A stretch of 64,000 bases of DNA from Paraglaciecola polaris LMG 21857 (lineage in GTDB: Bacteria > Pseudomonadota > Gammaproteobacteria > Enterobacterales > Alteromonadaceae), in NCBI RefSeq assembly GCF_000315055.1, contig NZ_BAER01000047.1:1-64000 (forward strand), given 5' to 3'. Below are positions 46,835 through 56,689 of this stretch, piece by piece; positions within the stretch are counted from its first letter, which is position 1; the number at the start of each line of letters is the position of its first letter. The notes under the pieces were generated by a model that was given only the letters and a program-made list of their open reading frames with translations, was not told the DNA's origin and did not search any database. Made by a program: the position numbers and the translations under genes.

Positions 46835-49800
46835 TTATTCGTCTTCTTCCTCTTCGACTAACGTCATAAGTGAGGTATTACCGCCAGATGCAGTGGTGTC
46901 GATACTAACGGTTTTTTCCGTTAATAAACGTTGGATCAAGTGGTCATTATACTCAGAGGTGATAACCGGCAATATTGCGCCTGTGCGTTTCGCTAGCATT
47001 TGTACCATGTAGCTTGAGCGCTCACTTTTACTGTCGATGACCACACCAGCTAGTGCGTCTTCGGCCAATAGTGCTTCTAGGTGATGCAGTTTAGCCACCT
47101 GAAATACGCCTTCAGGGGCACCGGTAGCGATAAACTGTTCACGGAACTCAAGCGCTTCAGCATAGAACAGCTCAGACACCACTGAAATAACTACGTTGCC
47201 TGTTGCTAAGGCTGTCACTATGGATAGCGTCCAGTATTCGAACGTCACGTCTTTATCGGCGAAACATACCAAGATCCCTCTTGGCTCCAGATATAGCACA
47301 TTTGATTCGCCCGTTGGCCCAGGTAATACCTTGGGTTTTTTCAGGCGTTTCTCAATACTGATCAACTGTGAACGAGACGCTGCTAAGGTAGAGTTTAAAT
47401 CTTCCGCCAGTTCTTCAACTATTTCAACTTTTGCCAACTTAGCCAGTAACTGACGAACAGAAGAAATACGAGTATTTAATTCTGATAAGCGCCACTCGTG
47501 CTCAGTCGAGCATGCATTTTTCATAAACTGAACAGCTTGTTGCTTGGCCTCGTCAGTACTTAGCAGGGCTTCATCGGTATTGGGCAACGACTCACTTACC
47601 GCTCGCGGAGTCGATTTTTCGAGCATTAAGCGTGGCAAGTAATTAGGGCCACCCGCTTTCGGGCCGGTACCTGAAAGCCCGCGTCCACCAAAGGGCTGAA
47701 CACCAACGATGGCACCAATCATGTTGCGGTTAACATACACGTTACCAGCACGGGAGAGTTTAACCAGTTCCATGGCACGCATATCAATGCGGGTATGGAT
47801 CCCCATGGTTAAACCAAACCCCGTGGCGTTAATTTTCTCTACAGTTTGTTCCAACTCATCGGCTTTAAAGCGCACTATGTGCACACAAGGACCAAACACT
47901 TCGCGTTTTAGTACTGAGATATCGGCAATTTGATATAACTTGGGCGCGAAAAATGTGCCCTTGTTAGCGGGTACCGAGCATTCATATAATAAAGTGCCAT
48001 TTTGCTGCATATCGTCCGCATGGGCCTGTAAGTTAGCCAAGGCTTTTTGATCAATAACAGGGCCAATGTCGGTGGCTAAATAAGCGGGATCACCCACGCT
48101 TAATTCCTTAAGCGCACCAATTAGCATCTCGGTGACCGTATCGGCTATCTCTTCTTGTAAGAATAATACGCGCAAGGCTGAGCAACGTTGACCTGCACTT
48201 TGAAAACCTGAGGCAATCACGTCATCAACCACTTGCTCTGGTAACGCCGTTGAGTCAACAATCATGCAGTTTTGACCGCCTGTTTCGGCAATCAAAGGCA
48301 CCTGTTCTCCGCCTCTTTGTGCCAAGGTGTTAGCAATAATATTACCGGTAACCGTTGAACCGGTAAACATAACCGCTTTAATGCGCTCATCCGGTAACAA
48401 CACGTCGCCCACATCAGGACCGTTAGCGATAACAGCCTGCACAACACCCTCTGGTAATCCCACATACTCCATTAATTGTAATGCGCGCAGAGCGATTAGA
48501 CTGGTTTGCTCAGCGGGTTTAGCAATCACTGTATTACCGGTTACAAGGGCTGCCGCCACTTGGCCTAAAAAGATAGCCAAGGGGAAGTTCCACGGGCTAA
48601 TACACAGCACGACGCCACGGGGGGCAAGTCTGTCATCTTGGGCAAGTATTTCAGCTCGGGCGGCGTAATAACGACAAAAATCGACCGCCTCTCGCACTTC
48701 GTCCACGCCGTCTTTGGTCACCTTGCCTGCTTCTTTAATACACAGGGCAATAAGCTCGTCCATGTGGCGCTCAAGAATATCCGCGGTGCGGCGCAGCAAA
48801 TCGGCTCGTTCCGGCATAGGCGTTTGCGACCAGCTGGCAAAGGCATTGTGCGCTGTGGTTAATTTATCTGCCATTTGTTGTTGACTATCAAAGTGATGAA
48901 AGCCAATGATTTCATCCACATTGGCAGGGTTACGCACAGCATGCGCACCTTCAGGCACTTGCGCTTCGCTCAATAAATTTTCGTCAAACCAACGATCAAC
49001 CGACGCTTTAAGCGGGGTGATCTGATTGATATCAGTGACATCAATCCCTTTTGAGTTATCCCGCTCTTTACCAAACAAGGCTATGGGCTTCTGGATTTGA
49101 TCGTTGTATTTGAATTTTAAGCGTTGGGTTTTCTCAACAGGATCTTCAAGTAACGACTCTACCGGTCTAGATTCATCGACAATGGCGTTCACAAACGAAG
49201 AGTTGGCGCCATTTTCAAGCAAGCGACGCACTAAATAAGCTAATAAGTCTTCATGCTCGCCCACAGGAGCATAAATTCGACACTGAATATTTTCTACTGT
49301 CACTATCTGATCATAAAGACTGTCGCCCATACCGTGTAGACACTGAAACTCAAAACCTTCTTTATCATCACCGGCTAATTCAATTATGACAGCGGCTGTG
49401 TATGCATTATGGGTAGCAAATTGTGGATAAATCGTATCGCGATAATCCAGTAATCGGTTGGCACAAGCGTGATAAGACACATCGGTCGATGACTTACGGG
49501 TGAAGACCGGGAAGTGTTCTAAGCCGTCTTTTTGAGCATTTTTTATTTCGGTATCCCAGTATGCGCCTTTAACCAATCGAACCATCATTTTGCGGCCGAC
49601 TTTTTCGGTCAACTCTCGCAACCAGTCGATAACATATAAGGCACGTTTTTGATAAGACTGCACCGCTAGACCAAAACCGTTCCAATCTTTTAAGTCGGGA
49701 TCGCTAAATACTTGCTCAATTACGTCCAGTGAGATATCCAGGCGTTCTGATTCTTCTGCATCCACGGTTAGACCAATATCGTACTTTTTAGCCAGCAAAC

Positions 49801-50626
49801 ACAATTGCTTCAACTTAGGCGGGATCTCTGCCATAACCCGTTCTCTATGGGTAAATTCATAGCGTGGGTGAATGGCCGATAATTTAACGGAAATTCCTGG
49901 ACTTTTTCTCGGGCCTTTGCCTTTTGCTGCGTGACCAATGACTTCGATCGCTTGGGCATAAGCGTTAAAATATTCGTCGGCATCTTTTTGCGTTCTGGCA
50001 CCTTCACCAAGCATGTCGTAAGAGTACACATAACCTTTACGCTCTTTTTCTTCGGCTCGGCGCACGGCATCTTCGATGGTTTCGCCCATCACAAATTGCT
50101 GCCCCATCACCTTCATGGCTATGTTCATGGCTTTACGAATAACAGGCTCGCCAACTTTACCTAGGGTCTTTTTCAGAAAACCGAATTTGTTCTGTTGATT
50201 GGCATAATTAACTAAACCACCGGTGAGCAATAAACCCCAAGATGACGCGTTAACAAATAATGAATCACTGTTGCCTAGATGTGAGCTCCACTGGCCTTTG
50301 GATAACTTATCGCTGATCAGCTTATCTTGAGTATGCTTGTCCGGCACCCGCAACAATGCTTCCGCGAGGCACATTAGCACCACGCCCTCAGCAGAAGACA
50401 AAGAATATTCGTTGAGCAATGCCTCAACCACTCCGGTACCTTCTTGATCATTTCGAATTTGCAGTACCATTTTACGTGCGCGTTCCCACGCACGGCTGCG
50501 AGCGCGCATATTAACTTCTGCGTCAGGCAGAATATGATCGACGGCGAGATTCTCATCGATGCGATAAAAATCACGAATTTTTTGACGTATGGGTGATTCA
50601 GTGACTAGGGTACCGTCGAACAACAT
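46835..50626 (-). CDS. putA: Bifunctional proline dehydrogenase / P5C dehydrogenase
   Basis: Oxidises proline to glutamate in two steps with channelling of the P5C intermediate. 1263 residues from the chosen ATG (50626, GGAG six bases upstream; a TTG frame start lies four codons earlier). The first 500 residues form the FAD proline dehydrogenase barrel (RLVKGAYWDTEIK, ATHNAYTAA, HGMGDSLYDQI, GANSSFVN). Then comes the NAD aldehyde dehydrogenase domain (PWNFPLAIFLGQVAAAL, FTGSTVTGN, catalytic Cys in GQRCSALR), and a C-terminal extension of about 190 residues with a degenerate ALDH-like fold. The N-terminal ribbon-helix-helix DNA-binding domain of E. coli PutA is missing, so this protein cannot repress its own gene. 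Confidence 0.96.
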   Translation of the reverse strand: MLFDGTLVTESPIRQKIRDFYRIDENLAVDHILPDAEVNMRARSRAWERARKMVLQIRNDQEGTGVVEALLNEYSLSSAEGVVLMCLAEALLRVPDKHTQDKLISDKLSKGQWSSHLGNSDSLFVNASSWGLLLTGGLVNYANQQNKFGFLKKTLGKVGEPVIRKAMNIAMKVMGQQFVMGETIEDAVRRAEEKERKGYVYSYDMLGEGARTQKDADEYFNAYAQAIEVIGHAAKGKGPRKSPGISVKLSAIHPRYEFTHRERVMAEIPPKLKQLCLLAKKYDIGLTVDAEESERLDISLDVIEQVFSDPDLKDWNGFGLAVQSYQKRALYVIDWLRELTEKVGRKMMVRLVKGAYWDTEIKNAQKDGLEHFPVFTRKSSTDVSYHACANRLLDYRDTIYPQFATHNAYTAAVIIELAGDDKEGFEFQCLHGMGDSLYDQIVTVENIQCRIYAPVGEHEDLLAYLVRRLLENGANSSFVNAIVDESRPVESLLEDPVEKTQRLKFKYNDQIQKPIALFGKERDNSKGIDVTDINQITPLKASVDRWFDENLLSEAQVPEGAHAVRNPANVDEIIGFHHFDSQQQMADKLTTAHNAFASWSQTPMPERADLLRRTADILERHMDELIALCIKEAGKVTKDGVDEVREAVDFCRYYAARAEILAQDDRLAPRGVVLCISPWNFPLAIFLGQVAAALVTGNTVIAKPAEQTSLIALRALQLMEYVGLPEGVVQAVIANGPDVGDVLLPDERIKAVMFTGSTVTGNIIANTLAQRGGEQVPLIAETGGQNCMIVDSTALPEQVVDDVIASGFQSAGQRCSALRVLFLQEEIADTVTEMLIGALKELSVGDPAYLATDIGPVIDQKALANLQAHADDMQQNGTLLYECSVPANKGTFFAPKLYQIADISVLKREVFGPCVHIVRFKADELEQTVEKINATGFGLTMGIHTRIDMRAMELVKLSRAGNVYVNRNMIGAIVGVQPFGGRGLSGTGPKAGGPNYLPRLMLEKSTPRAVSESLPNTDEALLSTDEAKQQAVQFMKNACSTEHEWRLSELNTRISSVRQLLAKLAKVEIVEELAEDLNSTLAASRSQLISIEKRLKKPKVLPGPTGESNVLYLEPRGILVCFADKDVTFEYWTLSIVTALATGNVVISVVSELFYAEALEFREQFIATGAPEGVFQVAKLHHLEALLAEDALAGVVIDSKSERSSYMVQMLAKRTGAILPVITSEYNDHLIQRLLTEKTVSIDTTASGGNTSLMTLVEEEEDE

Positions 50627-50943
50627 ATGCAACTCCAAATAAGCTGGAAAATTAAACGTAAGGCGTGCACTTTTTCAAGCCCACTCAATATTTCGCGGAG
50701 TATATAGATAGCCACTAGTGGGAACAACGTTTGTGACACGTAAATTCCCGAAAAATAAGTAAACAGATGTATGCGCTTTTGCAAGCGCAATTAGTGAGCA
50801 AAATAGTGGGTGATTTGTAACAAATAGGCAGGTAATGCTAACACGCTGCAAAGTGAACCCATGGCGCTTCACTGGAATAGTAATAAGCTTTAAATACCGC
50901 TTAGTATGCAGCGGCAGATTCAATGGCCCAGCGTAGCCATTTT
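50627..50943. other. putA promoter region
   Basis: About 315 bases between the anmK stop and putA start, no gene. Both genes are on the minus strand and a promoter for putA must be here; I could not fix it. No regulator gene for putA is adjacent. Confidence 0.4.
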
Positions 50944-52149
50944 TTAGTCAGGAAAACTGATTTTCCCCATGGTGATATTCGGGATCCCTTGGGTAATATT
51001 ACCAAAAGTTTGCTGGCCACCTACCAAACATTCATTGGCCAAAATCGCAAACAACACGGCTTCTTTCGCATCTGGGTTGATACCCAACTTACTGGTATCT
51101 TCAATGATAGAAACTCTCGGACACAAACTAAGAATGTGCTCCATCAATAGTGGATTATGAATACCACCGCCGCTGGCGTACACGCTAAAGTCAGCTAAAT
51201 TACCAGCGCAGTCGTTGATTGCCTGTGCAATCACGTGCGCCGAAAAGAAATTAAGGGTTGCCATCACATCTTGAGGCGCTAGCGCTTGTGTATTGGTACG
51301 TTGTTGTGCATCCATTAAATAGCGCAAATTAAACACTTCTGGCCCCGTGGTTTTAGGGAAATCCAGGGTAAAGAATTCATGCTGCTTTAGCGCCTCTAAT
51401 AACCCGGTATGTATTTCCCCCTGACGTGCGATAGCACTATCTTTATCATAATGCAGTGGTGCAAAGTGTTTTTGCACGTAAGCATCCATTATGGTGTTCC
51501 CCGGACCAATATCAGAACTAAATACCGCACTTGAGTCAGCCGTGAGGGGCAAATAGGTTAAATTCGCTATGCCGCCCATGTTTAGCAAAATACGATTTTC
51601 TTGGCGACTGGTAAAAAACAAATAATCTCCATATACCGCTAAAGGCGCGCCCTCTCCTCCTGCAGCGATATGTTTTTGCCGAAAATCAGCCACCGTTAGG
51701 ATCCCCGTCGTCACCGCTAGGTGATCAGCATCACCTATTTGTAAGGTTCCGTTGCCAAATTCACTTTGACCATGCTGACGCAAAGGACAGTGATATATGG
51801 TTTGCCCATGGCTGGCGATTGCGTCGATATCTGACGCGTCTACGCCCCATTTTGCCAAACATTGATTGATCATCTGGCCGTGTAATACTCCGATCCAAGG
51901 GTTCAATAAGGTCACCTGTTGCAAATCGACTTGGCGCTGAGCAAAAACACTTTTTATTTTCTGTTTGTAGTTATCGTCGTAATCCACAGTGCAAAACTCT
52001 AATAACGCAATTTGCGTATCAGTACCTTGACCTTCGATTCGGCACAACGCCACGTCTAATCCATCTAAAGACGTGCCGCTCATTAAACCGATAATAACGC
52101 GCGAGCGTTTTTTAGCGCTGCGGTAAAGTTGCTCTATATGCGTGTTCAT
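50944..52149 (-). CDS. anmK: Anhydro-N-acetylmuramic acid kinase
   Basis: Phosphorylates anhydro-MurNAc from recycled peptidoglycan, opening the anhydro ring to give MurNAc-6-P. 401 residues from ATG 52149. The phosphate-binding GLMSGTSLDGLDVAL, the DIGPGNTIMDAYV loop carrying the catalytic Asp, and the YASGGGIHNPLLM stretch are all present. The frame extends to a TTG at 52179, but the family starts near the ATG. It is divergent from a TonB-dependent receptor with 178 bases between; a joint role in cell-wall sugar uptake or recycling is possible but inferred. Confidence 0.94.
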   Translation of the reverse strand: MNTHIEQLYRSAKKRSRVIIGLMSGTSLDGLDVALCRIEGQGTDTQIALLEFCTVDYDDNYKQKIKSVFAQRQVDLQQVTLLNPWIGVLHGQMINQCLAKWGVDASDIDAIASHGQTIYHCPLRQHGQSEFGNGTLQIGDADHLAVTTGILTVADFRQKHIAAGGEGAPLAVYGDYLFFTSRQENRILLNMGGIANLTYLPLTADSSAVFSSDIGPGNTIMDAYVQKHFAPLHYDKDSAIARQGEIHTGLLEALKQHEFFTLDFPKTTGPEVFNLRYLMDAQQRTNTQALAPQDVMATLNFFSAHVIAQAINDCAGNLADFSVYASGGGIHNPLLMEHILSLCPRVSIIEDTSKLGINPDAKEAVLFAILANECLVGGQQTFGNITQGIPNITMGKISFPD

Positions 52150-52327
52150 TATTAGTTTTGACCTGATTTCACTTATCAATGAGAATAATTTATCAATAAA
52201 TACACTATTTACAAGAAACTTTTATTGCAATTTGAATTTTACTGGACTGATAATGACCCTGCTGTACAAATAAAAATCATCAATGGCACATTTTTTCAAC
52301 GGATATTGACAACGGGATAGAAGACAC

Positions 52328-55066
52328 ATGAAATATCGAACTAATTCTACCAAGCTGCAACGACTCGCTTTAACGCCTGTCACCCTAGCAGTTACTGCGG
52401 CCCTTTTCAGTTCTGCCCCTATGGCCCAAGAACAAAATCAGAAGCAAGATAAAACCGAAGTGATTTCTATCACAGGTTCGAGAATTCAACGCACAGAGCT
52501 AGTATCCAGTAGCGCCGTTGCCAGTGTTGATGAAGTGCAGATTAAATTAGACCGCGCCGTCAACGTCGAAGATATTACCAGCAAATTACCCCAAGCGGCA
52601 GCGGGAGCAAACAGTACCGGTTCTACCGTGGGTGACTCATTTGGTTCTTCCACTATTGACCTGCGCGGTTTAGGTCAAAACCGTACGCTGGTGTTAATTG
52701 ATGGCACACGTGCTGTGCCTTTCAGTTTCCGTAACTCAGTGGACGTTAACATGATCCCGACCGGTTTGATTAAACGTGTTGACGTACTTACAGGTGGCGC
52801 AGCGGCCATTTATGGCGCCGATGCGGTATCTGGCGTAGTTAACTTCATCTTAAACGACGACTTTAATGGAGCTGAGTTTTCTAGCAGTTATGAAACCGCT
52901 GACGGTGGCAACGAAAAAATTAATCTCGAAGGCATTTTTGGTGGCGATATTGCGGACGGCGCAGGCCATATCACAGGCTACCTAGGTTATTCTGAACGCA
53001 AAGAGTTATTGGCTGGCGAACGTGATTACGCCATGAAAAACCCAAATTCAATCATCAACACAGGTGGTTATTATACCGACGTTGCCACAGGCAATACATT
53101 TGCTATTAATGCTGCAGGGAGTGTGGTGGATGAACGTCAAACGACTAGCTCTACGGCTGATCTTTACCTGACGCAACCCATGAAACGTTTGTCTACCGGT
53201 TTGCTGTTTGATTTTGATTTAACCGAAAACGCGACTGCCTATGGCCGTGCTATGTACTCTAAAGTGACAGTACAAGGCGCAGGTGCAAGTGGACAAGCGC
53301 CTATTTCCGTTAATCAACAGGTCACTCTGACCGCAGATAACGCTTTTTTAAGCGATGAAATTCGCAATAACTTAACCTTCGATGGCAATGCGCAGGTTAA
53401 TGTAGAAAGAAACCTAGGACTTGGTGTGCAGCACACTGAGGCAGTTCGTGATTCTATTCAACTGCAAATGGGCGTGAAAGGTGATATTAATGACTATTTG
53501 CGTTATGACGTTTATGGTCAATACGGTAGAACCGATGAAACAGCGACCATTTATAACAATGGGTATAAAGTTGATGGCTTAGGTAACAACCGCTTCGCCG
53601 CGCTGGCCAACACGGTAGATATATTTGACCCTAATCTCGATTTAACCAGCTTCAGTGATCCCTTGATTTACACTACTCGAGAACGTACCCAAAATGTGTT
53701 AGCCGCCACGTTATCAGGTGATTCGTCAGCGATTTTCGAACTACCAGATGGCCCCATTGATTTTGCTATTGGTTATGAATACCGTAAAGAAACCGGTAAA
53801 CAAACCCCAGGCGATGCCTTCAGAAATGGCACCAGTTTTGCGTCAGTCAGCGCATTTGATATGGATGCAGGCTTTGATAGTGAAGAGTTCTATGCTGAAG
53901 TGCTGGTTCCTGTTATTTCAGACGTCGCTTTTGCCAAGGAAATCAGTATCGAAGGTGCCTACCGCATTTCAGATTATTCGAACACGGAAGCAGAGGATAC
54001 TTATAAAATTGGTCTTAACTGGGCCATTAACGATGATATTCGATTCCGTGCGAACAAGTTAACGGCGTTTAGAGCCCCTAACCTAGGCGAATTTGCTAGC
54101 CCAATCAGCGGATTATCACTCGCTTTATTTGATCAAACGAGTGACCAATTTGTGGCACGATTTGCTGGACGCTATAACGGCGATCCATGTTTATTAGGCA
54201 CAGGCGATGCAGCCCAATGTGAACGTTATGGTGCGCCAGCGATTGGCACCGCATACGATTCTAGCACCGCCGAATATACTTATGGTGGCAACCCAGACAT
54301 CAAACCTGAGCAAGCTGAATCTGAGACGGTCGGCGTGGTTTACACGCCTGAATACATCAAAGGTTTTGATGTATCAATCGATTATTACCACATTGATATC
54401 TCTGATGCGGTGAGCCAAATTCAGCCGGGAGCAGCCTTGCAAAGCTGTTATATCGATAACCCTGACGCAAGCAACCCATTATGTGGCGCGGTATTACGTG
54501 ACCCAACCACAGGATTTATCACCACCGCCATCGTTAACGACTTTAACTTAGCCTCAATAGAGCAAAGCGGTATTGATATCGCCACCAACTACATTATGGA
54601 TGCTCCCGATACCATCGGCGGTACATTTAAGTTTAGCTATCAGGGTAATCTGGTCACCAAACAAACTCGTCAAAACAATGCCACTGTGGCCGCGGTTGAT
54701 TGTAAAGGTACTTATGGCAGTGCCTGTTCCGGAGATTTTGCCAGTGTGTTACAAGCAGATTACAAGCACAGAGCAACCCTTGATTGGAATCTAGATACAA
54801 TGAACTTTCAACTAGGCTGGCGACGCATTGGCGATGTAGATTATGCATCTGATCGCTCCACCGGTATCTCTGCCCAAGACTATTTTGATTTTGCCGCTTC
54901 TTGGCAGGCAACTGAGCAAGTGGTGTTAAACTTCGGTATCGACAATTTATTTGATAAACAACCGCCAATTCCTGAAGTGGGTGCGAACCATTTCAATACT
55001 GTCAGTGATTACGATGTCATAGGCAGAACGGTAGGTTTAGCAATTAGATACTCGCCGAGTTTTTAA
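52328..55066 (+). CDS. TonB-dependent receptor
   Basis: Outer-membrane gated channel of 912 residues. Signal peptide ends near APMAQ; a TonB-box-like stretch (TEVISITGSRI) follows, then the plug domain (about 60-170: STIDLRGLGQNRTLVLIDG, GGAAAIYGADAVSGVVNFIL) and a 22-strand barrel ending in LAIRYSPSF with the terminal Phe typical of outer-membrane proteins. Four cysteines in extracellular loop regions (for example GDPCLLG and AQCERYG) are likely disulfide pairs. The subgroup is that used by Alteromonadales for carbohydrate and peptide uptake. Next to anmK, a muropeptide-related substrate is conceivable but unproven. A perfect terminator follows. Confidence 0.93.
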   Translation: MKYRTNSTKLQRLALTPVTLAVTAALFSSAPMAQEQNQKQDKTEVISITGSRIQRTELVSSSAVASVDEVQIKLDRAVNVEDITSKLPQAAAGANSTGSTVGDSFGSSTIDLRGLGQNRTLVLIDGTRAVPFSFRNSVDVNMIPTGLIKRVDVLTGGAAAIYGADAVSGVVNFILNDDFNGAEFSSSYETADGGNEKINLEGIFGGDIADGAGHITGYLGYSERKELLAGERDYAMKNPNSIINTGGYYTDVATGNTFAINAAGSVVDERQTTSSTADLYLTQPMKRLSTGLLFDFDLTENATAYGRAMYSKVTVQGAGASGQAPISVNQQVTLTADNAFLSDEIRNNLTFDGNAQVNVERNLGLGVQHTEAVRDSIQLQMGVKGDINDYLRYDVYGQYGRTDETATIYNNGYKVDGLGNNRFAALANTVDIFDPNLDLTSFSDPLIYTTRERTQNVLAATLSGDSSAIFELPDGPIDFAIGYEYRKETGKQTPGDAFRNGTSFASVSAFDMDAGFDSEEFYAEVLVPVISDVAFAKEISIEGAYRISDYSNTEAEDTYKIGLNWAINDDIRFRANKLTAFRAPNLGEFASPISGLSLALFDQTSDQFVARFAGRYNGDPCLLGTGDAAQCERYGAPAIGTAYDSSTAEYTYGGNPDIKPEQAESETVGVVYTPEYIKGFDVSIDYYHIDISDAVSQIQPGAALQSCYIDNPDASNPLCGAVLRDPTTGFITTAIVNDFNLASIEQSGIDIATNYIMDAPDTIGGTFKFSYQGNLVTKQTRQNNATVAAVDCKGTYGSACSGDFASVLQADYKHRATLDWNLDTMNFQLGWRRIGDVDYASDRSTGISAQDYFDFAASWQATEQVVLNFGIDNLFDKQPPIPEVGANHFNTVSDYDVIGRTVGLAIRYSPSF

Positions 55067-55092
55067 CTTTTTATTAAAACTAAGCGTTTGTT

Positions 55093-55125
55093 AAACAAGC
55101 CCTGTAAATGCAGGGCTTGTTTATG
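55093..55125. terminator. Terminator after the TonB receptor
   Basis: AAACAAGCCCTG (55093-55104), loop TAAATG, CAGGGCTTGTTT (55111-55122): twelve exact pairs ending in TTT. Works for both strands and lies 27 bases after the receptor stop. Confidence 0.85.
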
Positions 55126-55245
55126 CCTTAACCTAATATACGCACACTGTGATAAACCAAAAATCTGGCCACAAGTAAGCGTTGCCTCGGCATGCTCAAC
55201 CGGCACCTCGAATACGATTGCTTACCCAATGCAAGCATACTATCT

Positions 55246-55644
55246 TCAACAAACGCGAGAATTAACTTCAGTAGTAGCCGCTGTCATCAGTTTATGGATA
55301 GGGCATTTTTCAGCAATTTCACTCAGCCGTTGGCGCTGTTCGGTGGTTAGTTCACCGTTAAGGTTTACACTAACATTCAATACATAAATCCCTTTGCTTT
55401 CAGCGCTCGTGTTGCGATCTATGTTCAGGTCGACACTGACCAGCGGGATTTGTTTGCGTTTGGTATACATCAGTAAGGTAATCGCCTTACAAGCTGCCAA
55501 GGACGCATCATAAAGATCATGGGGATCGGGTGCTGAATCCTCACCTCCCAACATCCCGGCAACATCAGAAAATAGTGTGTGTTGATGAACACAAATCGTT
55601 TGACGAAAGGTGCCGGCATCACTTTTTTGTAAGTGAATAGTCAT
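55246..55644 (-). CDS. OsmC/Ohr family peroxiredoxin-like protein
   Basis: A 132-residue protein of the OsmC superfamily with both redox cysteines in place: C52 in LAACKAITLLM and C114 in EKCPIHKLM. Such proteins reduce organic peroxides with lipoyl or thiol donors. AGGG site before the ATG. It follows the pirin gene by 44 bases on the same strand and probably shares its transcript. Confidence 0.88.
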   Translation of the reverse strand: MTIHLQKSDAGTFRQTICVHQHTLFSDVAGMLGGEDSAPDPHDLYDASLAACKAITLLMYTKRKQIPLVSVDLNIDRNTSAESKGIYVLNVSVNLNGELTTEQRQRLSEIAEKCPIHKLMTAATTEVNSRVC

Positions 55645-55688
55645 AAATTACCCTAACTAAAGTTATGCTATTTTCGTTCGCTCAATAT

Positions 55689-56603
55689 TTATTTCGGTAA
55701 AGGGATAAACTCGTGTTCATCACCCACGACTTTGGGAAATCGCCCTGCTAACCAATCTTGCTTAGCTTGCTCAACTCGTTCTTTACGGCTCGAAATGAAA
55801 TTCCATTCTATATACCGCTTAGCCATTTTTTCGCCGCCAATCAAAGCAATTCGGCACTCTGTTGTCGCTTCTATCATCACGCCCTCCGCTGCGGACAGAA
55901 CCACCATGGCGAATTCAGGAATGACGGTATCTTTGATTTTCAAACTACCTTTGGCTACATAAATGGCCCGCTCTTCACAATTAGGTAATGCTAAGATTTG
56001 CCCCGCTTGCATATGGGCTTCAACGTACAAGGTTTCAGCATAGGTCAGCACGGGTGACGTGAGGCCGTAAGCCGATCCCATCAACACCCGAAGTGACACA
56101 CCTTCGATGGTCGTCCCGGGAATAATCGTTGATGAATAATGATAAAAAGCCGGATCGATCTCTTCATCTTTTTCTGGCAAGGCTAACCAGAGTTGCAAAC
56201 CATGTAGCGTATGCTCAACGTTTTTCACTTCAGGGCGTTCACGTTCTGAATGGGTAATGCCCTTGCCTGCCACCATTAAGTTAATATCGCCAGGGGTGAT
56301 AGTGGCATAACTGCCTAATGAATCACGATGCAGAATTTCACCTTCAAAAAGGTAAGTGACAGTCGCCAAATTGATATGGGGATGAGGGCGCACATTAATG
56401 CCCGAACCAGCGGGAAAGTTAGCTGGCCCCATATGGTCAAAGAATATCCAGGGACCTACGGTTTTGCGCTCTTTGGTTGGCAAGGTACGGCGAACCGAAA
56501 ACTCCCCCAAATCTTTGGCTCTGGGTTGTATGATGATATCGATGGCGTCGCAGCCCTTATCAATATTGCATTCAAGCTCAAGGTCTTTCGATTCAATACT
56601 CAT
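55689..56603 (-). CDS. Pirin family cupin
   Basis: Two-cupin iron protein of 304 residues. Metal ligands are visible as H74 and H76 in RPHPHINL, and H118 and E120 in GKGITHSERE. Bacterial pirins include quercetin dioxygenases and redox-responsive regulators of metabolism. AGGA site before ATG. It heads a likely two-gene unit with osmC, which fits an oxidative-stress theme. The exact activity is not predictable. Confidence 0.9.
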   Translation of the reverse strand: MSIESKDLELECNIDKGCDAIDIIIQPRAKDLGEFSVRRTLPTKERKTVGPWIFFDHMGPANFPAGSGINVRPHPHINLATVTYLFEGEILHRDSLGSYATITPGDINLMVAGKGITHSERERPEVKNVEHTLHGLQLWLALPEKDEEIDPAFYHYSSTIIPGTTIEGVSLRVLMGSAYGLTSPVLTYAETLYVEAHMQAGQILALPNCEERAIYVAKGSLKIKDTVIPEFAMVVLSAAEGVMIEATTECRIALIGGEKMAKRYIEWNFISSRKERVEQAKQDWLAGRFPKVVGDEHEFIPLPK

Positions 56604-56689
56604 GCTTTTTCCTATTTTTCATCATTGCACACTGCCAGTAAAATCGCTGTCAGTGTTCGACAAACCCCAGCGGTCAGCACAATGACTGA

